Shown piece after piece: positions 43,873 through 56,918 of a DNA stretch of 64,000 bases. The DNA is from Treponema socranskii subsp. buccale (GTDB lineage: Bacteria; Spirochaetota; Spirochaetia; Treponematales; Treponemataceae). The notes under the pieces are model-generated. The model did not search any database and was not told where the DNA came from. It worked only from the letters and a program-made list of their open reading frames with translations. The stretch is taken from NCBI RefSeq assembly GCF_024181585.1, contig NZ_CP054258.1:2542001-2606000 (forward strand). Reading direction: 5' to 3'. The position numbers and the translations under genes are program-made. Each line of letters starts with the position of its first letter. Within the stretch, counting starts at the first letter, position 1.

Positions 43873-45362
43873 TCTTCGACTCCTCCCGATTCATAGGCCA
43901 ATATCTTCTCCTGAATCAGTTCTCCCTTACCAAGTTCCAGAACCTGAACTCCCCCTCTCATGATGACGACTCTGTCGCTCATGCCAATTACCTCAGGAAT
44001 GTCCGTCGAAATTAGGATGATGCTCTTCCCTTCCTTTGTCATCTGATCCATGATACTGTAAATCTCCGCCTTAGCGCCGACATCTACACCTCGCGTCGGC
44101 TCGTCCAGAATTAAAATTTCCGTATCCGCTTCCAGTACCTTGGCAAATACGGCCTTCTGCTGATTTCCTCCGCTCAGTCGTCCCGCAAGCTGCTGCGGAC
44201 TGCTGACTTTGATGTTTAACCTTCCGATCTCTGCCTGTACCGCCCGCTGCTCCTCCCTTTTCTGTAGTTGCACACCCTTTGTAAACTTCTTCAGAGAGGA
44301 AAGCGTGATGTTTTCGAGGATGCTTCGTCCGAGTACAAGCCCTTCATTTTTTCTGTCATCCGAGACAAATCCAATTCCGCCGGCGATTGCCTTATCAGGG
44401 CTGGAATTGTCAATTTCTTTTCCATGGACAAAAACCTTTCCCGCTTTCATCGGTATCGCACCGTAAATCATTTTGGACAGTTCTATGGTACCGGAGCCCA
44501 CCAATCCGGAGATTCCGAGGATTTCTCCTCTATGCAGAGCGATACTGACATCGTACACGCCTCTTCCGATAATATTTTTTGCCTCAAAGACAATTTCCCT
44601 CGGCGTATACTCTCTTTTGGGATACAGACAGTCCACACTCCGGCCTACCATCAGAGAAACCACCTCGGCATAATCTGTAGCTTCGATTTCCTTGGTGTCA
44701 ATATAGCAGCCATCCCTGAATACCGTCAGTCTGTCTGCAATCCGAAAGATTTCATCCATACGATGCGAAATATAGATAATCGAGATGCCTCGTTTTTTCA
44801 GATCGCCTATAATTTCAAACAGTACCTTGATTTCTTCATCTGTCAGCGCAGCCGTCGGCTCATCCATAATGATAATCTTTGCTCCGATTGTGAGGCATTT
44901 CGCAATCTCCGTCATTTGCGCTTCTGCAACACTAAGGTTCTTCACCTTTGTTTTGGCGTCGATCCGAAGCCTGAGACGTTTCAGCGTTTCCTCAGCATCC
45001 CGGTACAGCCTCTCCCAGTCAAGCATTCCCATTTTTTTCAATGGCAGACGTCCCAAATACATGTTCTCTGCCGTCGTCAGCTCCGGAACCATATTGAATT
45101 CCTGATAAATCATTGCAATCCCATGCTTTTCCGCATCTCTTGTGGAATGGAACACAACCTCTTGTCCGTCAACATAGATATGTCCTGAAGTATAGGGCTG
45201 TGCACCTGCAATGATCTTCATCAGCGTTGATTTTCCGGCGCCGTTTTCACCGCAGATCGCATGCACCTCACCTCTGTTGATCTCAAGATGTGCATCTTTC
45301 AGAGCCGTTACACCCGGGAAGGTTTTCACTACCGATTCTACCCTCAATACACATTCATCCAT
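43869..45362 (-). CDS. rbsA: Ribose ABC transporter ATPase (double domain)
   Basis: 497 residues with two ABC domains: Walker A1 GENGAGKSTLMK, LSVAEAQMTEIAK, Walker B IIMDEPTAALTDEE; the second domain has the usual degenerate P-loop GLVGSGTIELSK, then LSGGNQQKAVFAKVL and LILDEPTRGVDVGAK. This is the sugar-import ATPase architecture of RbsA. It energises uptake through RbsC. Coupled to rbsC by a 4-bp overlap. Confidence 0.93.
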   Translation of the reverse strand: MDECVLRVESVVKTFPGVTALKDAHLEINRGEVHAICGENGAGKSTLMKIIAGAQPYTSGHIYVDGQEVVFHSTRDAEKHGIAMIYQEFNMVPELTTAENMYLGRLPLKKMGMLDWERLYRDAEETLKRLRLRIDAKTKVKNLSVAEAQMTEIAKCLTIGAKIIIMDEPTAALTDEEIKVLFEIIGDLKKRGISIIYISHRMDEIFRIADRLTVFRDGCYIDTKEIEATDYAEVVSLMVGRSVDCLYPKREYTPREIVFEAKNIIGRGVYDVSIALHRGEILGISGLVGSGTIELSKMIYGAIPMKAGKVFVHGKEIDNSSPDKAIAGGIGFVSDDRKNEGLVLGRSILENITLSSLKKFTKGVQLQKREEQRAVQAEIGRLNIKVSSPQQLAGRLSGGNQQKAVFAKVLEADTEILILDEPTRGVDVGAKAEIYSIMDQMTKEGKSIILISTDIPEVIGMSDRVVIMRGGVQVLELGKGELIQEKILAYESGGVEE

Positions 45363-45376
45363 TCGTACTTCTCCTG

Positions 45377-45775
45377 TCAGTAGGCACAGCCGCAGGTAAG
45401 GATTACATTTGTATAGCCCGTAAATTCTCCGGTCAGAATGATCGCCTTCGCTCGCTCGCTTTCCTTTTTTAATTCTGAATGCGGAACATAACTTACCTTC
45501 AATCCTTCAGGAAGAAGCATAAGCGCTTTTTCATGAAACTCCGGCGACACACTTTTAGCCTCATTTGCAAATAATGCCTCCTCTATCACAAGATGCTTTA
45601 AAAGCTCCTCCAACACTTCTAAGTATCCGGGACTTCCCGCCTTCCAACCCAGGTCGATCCGCTCTACGCCCTTCGGAACAGGAAGTCCTGCATCTCCGAT
45701 TACCAACATATCTCTATGTCTCAGCTCTCCCATAACACGGAGCAACTGCGGATGAAAAATCCCATCTCTGATCAT
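45377..45775 (-). CDS. rbsD: D-ribose pyranase
   Basis: 132 residues. It converts beta-pyranose ribose to the furanose form used by ribokinase. MIRDGIFHPQLLRVMGELRH, VIGDAGLPVPKG, LFANEAKSVSP and the C-terminal TGEFTGYTNVILTCG are family hallmarks; the catalytic His of family members is in the HRD/HPQ region. It overlaps the rbsK stop by four bases (45772-45775). Confidence 0.93.
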   Translation of the reverse strand: MIRDGIFHPQLLRVMGELRHRDMLVIGDAGLPVPKGVERIDLGWKAGSPGYLEVLEELLKHLVIEEALFANEAKSVSPEFHEKALMLLPEGLKVSYVPHSELKKESERAKAIILTGEFTGYTNVILTCGCAY

Positions 45776-46710
45776 AAAATCTCCTCCCTGTGTTTTTCTA
45801 AAAATGCATCAATCTCCTCTCGCGTCGGCATGGAGGGTGTAGTACCTATTTTCTGCACGGACAGAGCCGCCACTGCGCTTGCAAAGATAGCCGCCTCCCA
45901 AAGGTCCTTCCCCTCAGCGAGCGCAGTGACAAGCCCTCCGTTGAAGGCGTCTCCCGCCCCGGTGGTATCTATGGCATTGACCCGAAACGCCGGAACTATC
46001 CCGCGCTTTTCCCGAGCCGCAACGTACACACCTCTTCCGCCCAATGTTATCATAACATCCTTAACGCCTTTGGCAAAAAACCAATCTGCTGCTTTTCCCG
46101 CATTTTCTTCATCCGTGATCGGTACTCCGGTCAAGATCTCAGCTTCCACCTCATTCGGCGTAATCAGATCCACTCCGGAGAGCAGCACATCGCTGATCGG
46201 TTGAATCGGCGCCGTATTCAGGATAACCTTCACCCCGCGCTCCTTCGCCATTTTCACCAATTTCTCCACTGCGGAAACATTGGTCTCAAGTTGTGTCAAA
46301 AGGTATTCCGACTCAGAAAGCAATCCGGAAAGGCTTTCCACCTCTGCCTCTGTAATACTGTTGCATGCCCCCAGCACCACTACGATTTTATTCTGGCTGC
46401 TTTTCTCATCAACCATAATGAGCGCAGCACCGGTCTCCGCTTCCTCTGTCTGGAAAATATGCGCAGTATCCATGCTCAGCGCATGCATGGTGTCAAGCGC
46501 CACATTGGCAAAGGTATCTTTTCCGAGTTTCGTCACCATGGCAACATCCGCGCCCGCCTTATGTGCCGCAACTCCCTGATTAAAGCCCTTGCCGCCGGGA
46601 CCCATTTTGAAGATGCTTCCCTTCACCGTCTCCCCCGGAACCGGCAAATGCGGCGCTCTACTCATTAAATCCACTACAAAGCTTCCAAAAACCATGACCT
46701 TTTTTCCCAT
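45772..46710 (-). CDS. rbsK: Ribokinase
   Basis: 312 residues of the PfkB family: N-terminal GSFVVDLMSRAPHLPVPGETV, GGKGFNQGVAAHKAGADVAMV and the C-terminal anion-hole signature DTTGAGDAFNGGLV with the catalytic Asp. It phosphorylates ribose to ribose-5-phosphate. AGGAGG lies five bases before the ATG. It is followed by rbsD with ATGA coupling and preceded by deoC after about 100 bases. Confidence 0.94.
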   Translation of the reverse strand: MGKKVMVFGSFVVDLMSRAPHLPVPGETVKGSIFKMGPGGKGFNQGVAAHKAGADVAMVTKLGKDTFANVALDTMHALSMDTAHIFQTEEAETGAALIMVDEKSSQNKIVVVLGACNSITEAEVESLSGLLSESEYLLTQLETNVSAVEKLVKMAKERGVKVILNTAPIQPISDVLLSGVDLITPNEVEAEILTGVPITDEENAGKAADWFFAKGVKDVMITLGGRGVYVAAREKRGIVPAFRVNAIDTTGAGDAFNGGLVTALAEGKDLWEAAIFASAVAALSVQKIGTTPSMPTREEIDAFLEKHREEIL

Positions 46711-46811
46711 ACCGTCCTCCTGATTACCAGCCGTGCGGTCAGTTTCACACTCACCGCGGTGCCTCGCGCTATCTGCTATAATATTTGTTCAGTGACCTGC
46801 GTCGGCCTTCC

Positions 46812-47447
46812 TTACAGCAGCACCAGTCCATTTCCGGCTCCGATCCGATCTGCACCCGCCCGGATCAGCGCCTCTGCCTGCTCCGGCGTGCGGATTCCTC
46901 CGCTTGCCTTCACCCTAGCCTTCTCTCCTACCGTATGTTTCATAAGCGCTACATCTTCCACATTCGCCCCGCCGGTCGAAAAGCCTGTAGAGGTCTTTAC
47001 AAAATCAGCACCCGCTTCTACGGAAAGTTCACAGGCTTTTATGATTTCTTCCTTATCAAGAAGACAGGTCTCAAGAATCACCTTGACCGTTTTCCCTGAG
47101 GCAGCTTTCACTACAGCCCGTATATCCTCTCTGACAAACTTATAATTTTTATCCTTCATAGCTCCGATGTTGATGACCATATCCACCTCTTCCGCACCGA
47201 GTTTTACCGCCTCCGCCGTCTCAAAGGCCTTCGCTGTGCTAAGCATCGCGCCGAGTGGAAAGCCCACCACACAGCAAACCTTTACCGGACTTCCTTTCAG
47301 TTCTTTTGCAACAAGCGGTACATGACAAGTATTCACACATACCGATGCAAAGCCATGTTCCTTTGCCTCCCTGCAATATCGCCTGATAGTTTCCGAGCTT
47401 GCATCCGCCTTAAGCATCGTGTGATCGATCATCCCTGCAATATTCAT
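46812..47447 (-). CDS. deoC: Deoxyribose-phosphate aldolase
   Basis: 211 residues. It cleaves 2-deoxyribose-5-phosphate to glyceraldehyde-3-phosphate and acetaldehyde. The Schiff-base Lys is in [13 protein letters not shown] and the second Lys in [19 protein letters not shown] starts the barrel. It has a GGAGG Shine-Dalgarno. First structural gene after rbsR, directly downstream of a repressor palindrome, so it seems co-regulated with ribose use; this pairing suggests a combined nucleoside-sugar scavenging unit. Confidence 0.93.
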   Translation of the reverse strand: MNIAGMIDHTMLKADASSETIRRYCREAKEHGFASVCVNTCHVPLVAKELKGSPVKVCCVVGFPLGAMLSTAKAFETAEAVKLGAEEVDMVINIGAMKDKNYKFVREDIRAVVKAASGKTVKVILETCLLDKEEIIKACELSVEAGADFVKTSTGFSTGGANVEDVALMKHTVGEKARVKASGGIRTPEQAEALIRAGADRIGAGNGLVLL

Positions 47448-47594
47448 TTTCTTTCCTCCTGCTTCGCCTTATTCTGTTCCGTTTTTGCTTACAATGTTTT
47501 CAGTTTCTCTTTTTTTCCGCTTTGCCGTGAATACCCTCTATTCATATCTTCCGCATCATTGACGCTGTGCCTTCCCTTGTGGATTTTCAGCGTT

Positions 47595-47616
47595 AATATG
47601 TAACCGGTTACATATT
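47595..47616. promoter_or_regulatory. Operator upstream of deoC-rbsKDACB
   Basis: A 22-bp perfect palindrome with the core TGTAACCGGTTACA (47599-47612). The same 14-bp core lies before rbsR, so it is the probable RbsR (LacI-family) site; a CcpA-like cre function is a less likely alternative. Confidence 0.85.
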
Positions 47617-47682
47617 AAAAGAACAAATCTTTACATTGTTCTTCCATGCTGGCACGCAGAGCCTTTATGTAGCCCTTCTCAG

Positions 47683-48702
47683 TCAAAGCCCCGCGTATTT
47701 TTCGGATCCGCGCAAAACTACGCTGTGCGGTACAAAAACCTGCTTTTTCTCTCCGACAGCATCTCTGTACTTCAGTTTTTTCAGGAGAAGCCTCATGGCC
47801 TCTCGTCCCTGTAGCTGAGCGTCTCGCTCTATAGTAGAAAGCGGATATTCAATCAGCTTCAGCGCTTCGATCTGATCGAATCCCACGATAGAAATATCTC
47901 TTCCTATTTTGATACGGTGCTCCGTAAAATATTTCAGAGCACCAAGGGTTGTTTTGTTGTTCGAGGTAAAAATCGCTGTCGGCGGCTCTTTGAGCGACAT
48001 CAGTTCTCCGGTTCTTTCATATGCCCTGTCAATCCGAAAGTCCCCGAAGACAATGTACTCTTCCCGAAGTGAAATCCCATAGCTGCGCAGCGCCTGCTTA
48101 TAGCCCGTCAATCTATCTCGCCCCGGCAGAGACGTGCTCGGCCCCGCGATTACTGCGATTCGTCGGTGTCCCTCCCGAATCAGCGCCTCAACCCCTTCAT
48201 AGCTCCCCTTAATATTGTCCGTATACACGCCATCCAGCTCCGCTCCAAAAATATCCCTGTCTGCCAGCACCACAGGAATGTTCTTCGCCCGCAGTTCCAT
48301 CAGCCTCCGGCTAGTATCGCCGTCCTGCTCCGATACCGGTGTAATGATGACCCCTGCCATATACTGGCTCTCTACCCCGGCCAGTGCATTATGTTCTTTT
48401 TCCCCGGATTCATTGGTATCATACAGCACCATATTGTAGCTTTCGGTTTCCGCCAATGCCCCGATTCCGCTGATTAGACTCGAAAAAAATTCGTTGGCAA
48501 TGTCCGGAACAATGATTGCGATGCTAGAAGTTCCTCTTACACTCAAGCTTCTTGCGATCGCATTCGGAACATAGCCGGTCTCATCGATCGTCTCCAGAAT
48601 TTTTTTTCTGGTGTCCTCCTTTACATAGCCGGACCGATTTAAAACTCTGGAAACTGTCGTAGAAGAAACGCCGGTTTTTTTTGCAATATCTCTGATGTTC
48701 AT
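47683..48702 (-). CDS. rbsR: LacI-family ribose operon repressor
   Basis: 339 residues: an N-terminal HTH with MNIRDIAKKTGVSSTTVSRV and LNRSGYV plus hinge, then a periplasmic-binding-like effector domain (SIAIIVPDIANEFFSSLISGIGALAE, IFTSNNKTTLGALKYF, DISIVGFDQIEALKLIEYPLSTI). RbsR proteins repress ribose genes until ribose binds. AAAGGAAA precedes the ATG. It is autoregulated by inference: the same operator core lies over its own promoter. Confidence 0.9.
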   Translation of the reverse strand: MNIRDIAKKTGVSSTTVSRVLNRSGYVKEDTRKKILETIDETGYVPNAIARSLSVRGTSSIAIIVPDIANEFFSSLISGIGALAETESYNMVLYDTNESGEKEHNALAGVESQYMAGVIITPVSEQDGDTSRRLMELRAKNIPVVLADRDIFGAELDGVYTDNIKGSYEGVEALIREGHRRIAVIAGPSTSLPGRDRLTGYKQALRSYGISLREEYIVFGDFRIDRAYERTGELMSLKEPPTAIFTSNNKTTLGALKYFTEHRIKIGRDISIVGFDQIEALKLIEYPLSTIERDAQLQGREAMRLLLKKLKYRDAVGEKKQVFVPHSVVLRGSEKYAGL

Positions 48703-48719
48703 TTTTTTTCCTTTTTTTA

Positions 48720-48768
48720 TGTAACCGGTTACACATATAAGATTACACTATTATTCCTGTTTTGTAAA
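48720..48768 (-). promoter_or_regulatory. rbsR promoter with overlapping operator
   Basis: On the minus strand TTTACA (48768-48763), a 17-base spacer and TAATCT (48745-48740), with the palindrome TGTAACCGGTTACA (48733-48720) starting at the expected transcript start. A repressor bound there would block transcription. Confidence 0.75.
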
Positions 48769-49027
48769 CACCTGTATATTAACTCAAGGCAGGACGGAAA
48801 GAATATCACCAAAGCCCTTTATGCAGCCCTTGAATCAATTGGGAAGACAAGAAAGAGGTATTAAAACTGTGGCCGGCTGACACTGAAGGTGCCAAATTCC
48901 GGATAAGCTTCCTTACTGACAGCGGGACTGACGACATTCTTATTGCCAGCATAAGACGCGTAGCGGATTATGCACGGCATTGTTCACATACTCGAGTTCT
49001 TTTTAGATTGATTTTTGTTAAAAAAAA
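48769..49027. other. Gene debris between the ribose island and the rRNA operon
   Basis: No intact gene. On the plus strand two short open stretches look like C-terminal protein remnants: QDGKNITKALYAALESIGK (about 48790-48860) and AKFRISFLTDSGTDDILIAS (about 48890-48960). Families are not recognised; the base use resembles the ribose genes. The T-run that ends the 5S transcript (minus strand) lies at 49020-49027. Confidence 0.5.
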
Positions 49028-49139
49028 GCCCGGCAGCTACCTACTTTCCCGCTTGGAAGCAGTATCATCGGCGCAAGGGAGCTTGACTTCCGTGTTCGGA
49101 ATGGGAACGGGTATTTCCTCCCCGCCATGGCCACCGGGC
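49028..49139 (-). rRNA. rrf: 5S ribosomal RNA
   Basis: Terminal stem GCCCGG/CCGGGC and the conserved CCATTCCGAACACGGAAGT region are present on the minus strand; about 112 bases. The 3' stem is followed by an oligo-T run, so the 5S end may serve as terminator. It lies 130 bases after the 23S gene. Confidence 0.93.
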
Positions 49140-49269
49140 AATAATTGCCGTAAAAAAAGAAAAGGAAGAAGGGGCAGGGGTAAAACAAAGCACCTGCCGT
49201 CGTTTCACACGAGCTTTTATGTGCTGTATGTATAGTGTTTCGCGCTATAGCACGGGAACGATAATATGG

Positions 49270-52210
<2,941 letters not shown>

Positions 52211-52353
52211 ATATTCTCTTTCCCGCGCCTAAAGCTTCCAACCGCTCCAGCGCTCAAACCTTCTTCCCTTCCCTATATTTTCAAAGAGCATAAGGCTGTC
52301 GAAAAAGTAATCGACTTTTGAGACGGCCCTCTCACGTCTGTCCTTTTTGAATC

Positions 52354-52427
52354 TGGGACAGAATAGAGTTGAACTATTGACCCCCGCCTTATCAGAGCGG
52401 TGCTCTAACCAACTGAGCTACTGTCCC
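52354..52427 (-). tRNA. ileT: tRNA-Ile (GAT)
   Basis: A 74-base cloverleaf in the 16S-23S spacer: acceptor GGGACAG/CTGTCCC, D-arm GCTC/GAGC, anticodon loop CTGATAA with GAT, T-arm GGTTCAA-like loop. CCA is not encoded. Single tRNA in the spacer. Confidence 0.95.
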
Positions 52428-52569
52428 GTGTTTGATAATAGCCGCACGTACTTGCTGCTCAAGGGGCACAAGGAAAGAAAGAAAGCGAATACTGTTCAAA
52501 CCGATACGGCTCGAACAGCCTGACACATGCGGGTTACGCGCGTACACTGCGCGTCCCTCTTCCCTTGGA

Positions 52570-54106
<1,537 letters not shown>

Positions 54107-54262
54107 TATTTTTCCCGGATTACTCCGGGGCTAATTCCGTTCGTTTGTCCCCGCTTGCTCTCGCTTAATTCGGGAGACTTTTGTGTCTCCGCATGCGTCT
54201 TGCTTTCTTTCCTTCCCTTTGCCTGTCAAACAGCATACCCACAGTTTGAGCGGGTAGCTTGT

Positions 54263-54292
54263 AATTTACTTCTTTTTCCCCCTGCGTGTCAA
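54263..54292 (-). promoter_or_regulatory. rRNA operon promoter
   Basis: Minus strand: TTGACA (54292-54287), an 18-base spacer and TAAATT (54268-54263), about 155 bases before the 16S 5' end. Strong -35 and well placed. Confidence 0.8.
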
Positions 54293-54542
54293 GTACCTCG
54301 CTACTCTTTTTTCATGCTCTTTTCACCACCACCCTGCACTGCCGCGCCCGCCGGCACGCTCATCGTACCCGCCTCGAAAGCAGCGCGCACGAAAAACGGA
54401 ATACCGCGCACTTGAGTACAGTTTAATAATTATTAATTTTATCCCGGATAAAAAGACTCTTTATTATCAATTAATAACAAATTTATTATTAATAAACACG
54501 CTTGAACTTTCTGTCAAAAACACCGCAAGAATTAATTCAAAA
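54293..54542. other. Gene-free region upstream of the rRNA promoter
   Basis: GC-rich for about 120 bases, then a very AT-rich stretch (54420-54530) with repeated TTAATAATTATTAA-like words. No gene; no terminator for the convergent kinase gene could be placed. The AT-rich part is too far from the rRNA -35 to be a classical UP element. Confidence 0.5.
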
Positions 54543-55367
54543 TCATTTCGGATGCGCTTTAAAATCCTGCACGATACTTACGCGAGAGGTTACATCGTAT
54601 CCGGACATCTCTTTTTTTGCAAGCGCGACGGCTTGTTCAACGACGGCCGAAGAATCCGCAACGCCCTGCAGCACAATCGTTTTGCCGTCGATCTCGGCAT
54701 GCAAAAATTCTATATTGACTTTATGCGTAAATACGAGCGTATTGACAAGTCGTTGTGCCGAAAGAAGCGTTTTTATTTTTTCCGCTCCCTGCGCGTCGCG
54801 TTCGGATGAAATATGCGATTTAACAAAATCGGCGATAAGCGCTCCGCTTTCATCCGCACCGATAAGTCCCGTATTCAGCACAAAATGGAAATGCGTCGGA
54901 TCGGCTATATCGACATCGAAAAAACTCTTATGAAAACCGCTTCTGTTTTTATCGCTTTCATCAATTTTTTGTTGCGCCTGTTTCGACGTACACGCGAATT
55001 CGTTTTCGAGCCGCTGCAGCCTGAGGGAATCTTTCGCGACAAGACGAAATGAAACGACATTCGGAACGTCTTCCAATATAATATATGCGCCTCGCCCGAT
55101 AAGCACGCAGTTGTTTTGGCTTGCGACCTCGAGCACCGCCGTCTGCAGATAGTGCAGGTATTCGTCGCGGTCTTTGACGAGCGCCGCAAAAAAGCCCGGC
55201 TTTTTTTCATCGTACTTGCCGAGCTTTTCGGCGGGAAATCCGAGCTCCACGATACGCTTTTCAAGTTCATCCCTGCGGATAAATACGTACCCCAGTTTTT
55301 CCGCCGCGATCGCAGCGATTTCATCGCCGAGCGCCGCAAGCTGTCGAGAAATTGCAACAATAGCCAT
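54543..55367 (-). CDS. Cytidylate kinase-like protein with C-terminal BON domain
   Basis: 274 residues. N-terminal AIVAISRQLAALGDEIAAIAAEKLG, VLIGRGAYIILEDVPN and VSFRLVAKDSLRLQRL match the cytidylate-kinase-like family (PF13189), in which the P-loop is altered (SRQLAALGDE). Residues about 200-270 (AQRLVNTLVFTHKVNIEFLHAEIDGKTIVLQGVADS) look like a BON domain, which usually binds lipid or ligands. This fusion suggests a regulatory or sensing role rather than simple CMP phosphorylation. GGGAGGAG lies just before the ATG. Confidence 0.8.
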   Translation of the reverse strand: MAIVAISRQLAALGDEIAAIAAEKLGYVFIRRDELEKRIVELGFPAEKLGKYDEKKPGFFAALVKDRDEYLHYLQTAVLEVASQNNCVLIGRGAYIILEDVPNVVSFRLVAKDSLRLQRLENEFACTSKQAQQKIDESDKNRSGFHKSFFDVDIADPTHFHFVLNTGLIGADESGALIADFVKSHISSERDAQGAEKIKTLLSAQRLVNTLVFTHKVNIEFLHAEIDGKTIVLQGVADSSAVVEQAVALAKKEMSGYDVTSRVSIVQDFKAHPK

Positions 55368-55512
55368 ATACTCCTCCCATACACGCTTTTATAATTTTCG
55401 TAAATACAGTATAACTCAACATAACCGAAAAATAAAGCAATTTATTTTATCGGGCAAATGCGAAACGGACGGAGTTAAACTTTATGCATCAATGTTACGG
55501 GAGCAATCGGAT

Positions 55513-56073
55513 ATGAATACTGACGACAGCGCGCTTATTTGGCAGGAAAACGGAAAACGCGTATTATTAAAAACACCGGTATTTACGGTAACCGAAACGG
55601 ACAGCGTTGCACCCGACGGACAAAAAGGAAATTATATGGTCATCGAACCGGGACACGATTGGGCGATCGTCATACCGGTACACGGCAGTAAATTTCTGAT
55701 GGTAAAACAATGGCGGCACGCCGAATGCGTGCTGAGTATCGAGTTCCCCGGCGGCGTCATGGACGAAGGAGAGACACCCGAACAGGCTGCCGCACGGGAG
55801 CTGCTCGAAGAAACGGGACACACGGCAGGACGGCTCATTTATCTCGGGACGATGAGTCCGAACCCTGCACTCATGTCTAATCACGTGCATTTTTTCGCTG
55901 CGGAAGATTTGACGAATATTCACAAACAGCATTTGGATAAAGACGAATACGTGCATTACCTCGAACTCGATCAACAGGAAGTAATCGCCGGCCTCGGCTC
56001 AAAAAAAGAATATTCGCACGCACTCATGGCGGCAGCCGTCGCCCTCTATCAGCGCCGAAAAGAAAAAGCGTAA
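55513..56073 (+). CDS. NUDIX hydrolase (ADP-ribose pyrophosphatase-like)
   Basis: 186 residues. The Nudix box GGVMDEGETPEQAAARELLEETG-type signature (G-x5-E-x7-REx2EE) is complete; an upstream WRHAECVLSIEFPGG strand and the following TMSPNPALMSN resemble ADP-ribose pyrophosphatases. It hydrolyses nucleoside diphosphates linked to another group, removing toxic or signalling nucleotides. The start at 55513 has GGGAG nine bases upstream; an in-frame ATG seven codons earlier is possible. Divergent from the kinase-like gene. Confidence 0.88.
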   Translation: MNTDDSALIWQENGKRVLLKTPVFTVTETDSVAPDGQKGNYMVIEPGHDWAIVIPVHGSKFLMVKQWRHAECVLSIEFPGGVMDEGETPEQAAARELLEETGHTAGRLIYLGTMSPNPALMSNHVHFFAAEDLTNIHKQHLDKDEYVHYLELDQQEVIAGLGSKKEYSHALMAAAVALYQRRKEKA

Positions 56074-56150
56074 AAGCAAGCGAACTGTTTTTACAATACA
56101 CAACAAGGAAACTTGTAAGACGGTTTTATTTCCGAATTATTAAGCGCAAT

Positions 56151-56187
56151 AAAAAAACCGGTCGGTGTACAGACACACATCGACCGG
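56151..56187 (-). terminator. Terminator of the LysM/Tmp-like unit
   Basis: Minus strand: CCGGTCG (56187-56181) pairs with CGACCGG (56164-56158), followed by seven T. Located about 30 bases after the stop at 56220. Confidence 0.85.
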
Positions 56188-56219
56188 ATTACATTTAAAT
56201 ATAGCCGTTGAATGCGAAA

Positions 56220-56918
56220 TCAGCGCGCGACGTTGTACGGATCGTAAGCCTTCGCAGGATCGTAGACGCCGGAACGGATTTCACCGCTCAAGCTCGGAAT
56301 CTGCATCTTCATACCGGGCAAAATCAAATTCGGATCTTCCGGACGCGGGATATTCGTTTTGTTCGCCTGATACAGGTTTTCCCACAGAAGCGGATTGTTG
56401 TAGATATACGGACGCCCCGAAATATTCCAAAAGCAATCCTTCGTATCCGCCCACGGACGAACGACATAGAATTCCGGAAGCGGAGTTACTTCTCGCACAC
56501 CGTCAAGCAGGGCGACCGACTCGCGCGCGTAATTCGCAGCGGCTTTATAGTCTTCGCCTCCGTAGGATTTTTCTGCACTGGAGTACTTGTTTTGCGCGGC
56601 AGTAAACGCCATCGGAAAATTTTTATCCGCATCAATGCTCTTTGCCCACGCGATTTTATTTTGCGCAATTTTCATTTCATCGTCGGCCGCCTTTTTTGCG
56701 AGCATCATATCGATGTATGCGCGGGAAAGCGCCGCGTTTTCTTCGGCTTTTTTTGAAAGCTCAATCGATTCGTCATAGCGGCCGGCATTGAGCGCGGCTT
56801 GCGCTTGACGCGTATATTCGTCGGCAAGCTTTTGATACGTATTGTTTTTGTAGCTTACAGCGAACGCAACCGTTCCGACAAAAGCAATCGAAGCGATAAT
56901 AATTAATAATTTTTTCAT
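56220..56918 (-). CDS. Exported LysM-like protein (TmpB-like)
   Basis: 232 residues: a signal/anchor (MKKLLIIIASIAFVGTVAFA), a TPR-like helical section with Ala/Lys/Glu repeats (about 30-130), and a C-terminal LysM-like module (YVVRPWADTKDCFWNISGRP, WENLYQANK, LILPGMKMQIP). LysM modules bind peptidoglycan. The pairing with the Ala-rich lipoprotein upstream recalls treponemal tmpA-tmpB; this is recollection, not an alignment. ATGA overlap with the upstream gene (56915-56918); a terminator follows. Confidence 0.75.
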   Translation of the reverse strand: MKKLLIIIASIAFVGTVAFAVSYKNNTYQKLADEYTRQAQAALNAGRYDESIELSKKAEENAALSRAYIDMMLAKKAADDEMKIAQNKIAWAKSIDADKNFPMAFTAAQNKYSSAEKSYGGEDYKAAANYARESVALLDGVREVTPLPEFYVVRPWADTKDCFWNISGRPYIYNNPLLWENLYQANKTNIPRPEDPNLILPGMKMQIPSLSGEIRSGVYDPAKAYDPYNVAR

